Origin: Flavobacterium sp.
GTDB lineage: Bacteria; Bacteroidota; Bacteroidia; Flavobacteriales; Flavobacteriaceae
Assembly: GCF_030146175.1 (NCBI RefSeq)
Contig: NZ_JASLCE010000124.1
Span: 1-5,255 of the forward strand
Direction: 5' to 3'
Length of the DNA stretch: 5,255 bases
The position numbers were made by a program, and so were the translations under genes. The notes beneath the pieces were generated by a model, which saw only the letters and a program-made list of their open reading frames with translations, did not search any database and was not told where the DNA came from. Positions 5,064 to 5,255 of this stretch are shown here, one piece after another. Every line of letters begins with the position of its first letter. The stretch's first letter is position 1.

Positions 5064-5255
5064 ATGAACAAAATAAAAAGAATACTCGGAATTGTTTGGC
5101 TATTATTAGCGGTAGCCGCAGCCTATTTTTGTATCTTTATATTCGGCTTACCAAAGTTTGTGACCGGCAAACAGGACGATTTGGTTTTTGGAATCATCAT
5201 TCTGTTTATCCTAACGCCCTTAATCGTATTAGGTTTGGGAACCTTTGGCTATTAT
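5064..5255 (+). CDS. Small two-helix membrane protein, possible transporter accessory subunit (runs off the right edge)
   Basis: Sixty-four codons are present and the frame is still open at the window end. The N-terminus MNKIKR is basic, followed by a first membrane helix (about 7-28, ILGIVWLLLAVAAAYF onward), a short hydrophilic loop LPKFVTGKQDD (29-39), and a second helix (about 40-62, with a Pro at 52). By the positive-inside rule the N-terminus is cytoplasmic and the loop periplasmic, so the second helix returns to the cytoplasm. It resembles small Bacteroidota membrane proteins of roughly 70-80 residues that sit next to MFS transporters (I believe the Pfam family DUF6814, from memory and unverified), so little may be missing. 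It starts 11 nt after the transporter stop and is probably co-translated. By analogy with the small partner proteins of some other carriers it could stabilise or modulate the transporter; this is inference. Confidence 0.75.
   Translation, partial: MNKIKRILGIVWLLLAVAAAYFCIFIFGLPKFVTGKQDDLVFGIIILFILTPLIVLGLGTFGYY

Overview
The window looks like chromosomal DNA from a Flavobacteriaceae-type Bacteroidota, close to Flavobacterium. The support is AT-rich intergenic DNA, start codons with little or no Shine-Dalgarno sequence, a signal peptide ending in the 'YSQ' style common in that group, and protein sequences of flavobacterial character. This is judged by eye, without database searches.

Left part (1-1464, minus strand). 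A flavin reductase-like protein (105-710) is followed one base later by the first 34 codons of an FAD-dependent monooxygenase (1-103, cut by the window edge). Together they look like the start of an aromatic-compound hydroxylation operon. Upstream, also on the minus strand, lies an unrecognised predicted lipoprotein (865-1464). The 154-bp gap 711-864 holds two weak hairpins just past the lipoprotein stop and an inverted repeat placed like an operator for the reductase operon.

Right part (1627-5255, plus strand). A 139-residue protein with an IS1 InsA-like zinc ribbon and helix-turn-helix, but no transposase catalytic domain, stands first. It is followed by an outer-membrane porin (2151-3500), an MFS transporter of the metabolite:H+ symporter type (3520-5052) with an unusual extra periplasmic segment of about 80 residues, and a small two-helix membrane protein (5064 to the window end, truncated). 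Porin, transporter and small protein are 19 and 11 nt apart and form a probable operon. My reading is a solute-uptake system spanning both membranes: porin for the outer membrane, symporter for the inner membrane, and a small possible accessory subunit. The transposase-derived DNA-binding protein is the likely local regulator. The substrate cannot be read from the sequence; the symporter family suggests a small organic acid or zwitterion.

The AT-rich divergent region 1465-1626 contains a nearly perfect 34-bp palindrome. A short motif from it recurs in front of the porin, which makes these sites candidates for the regulator's targets. There are no rRNA or tRNA genes, CRISPR arrays or complete mobile elements, and no gap without a gene exceeds 165 bp.
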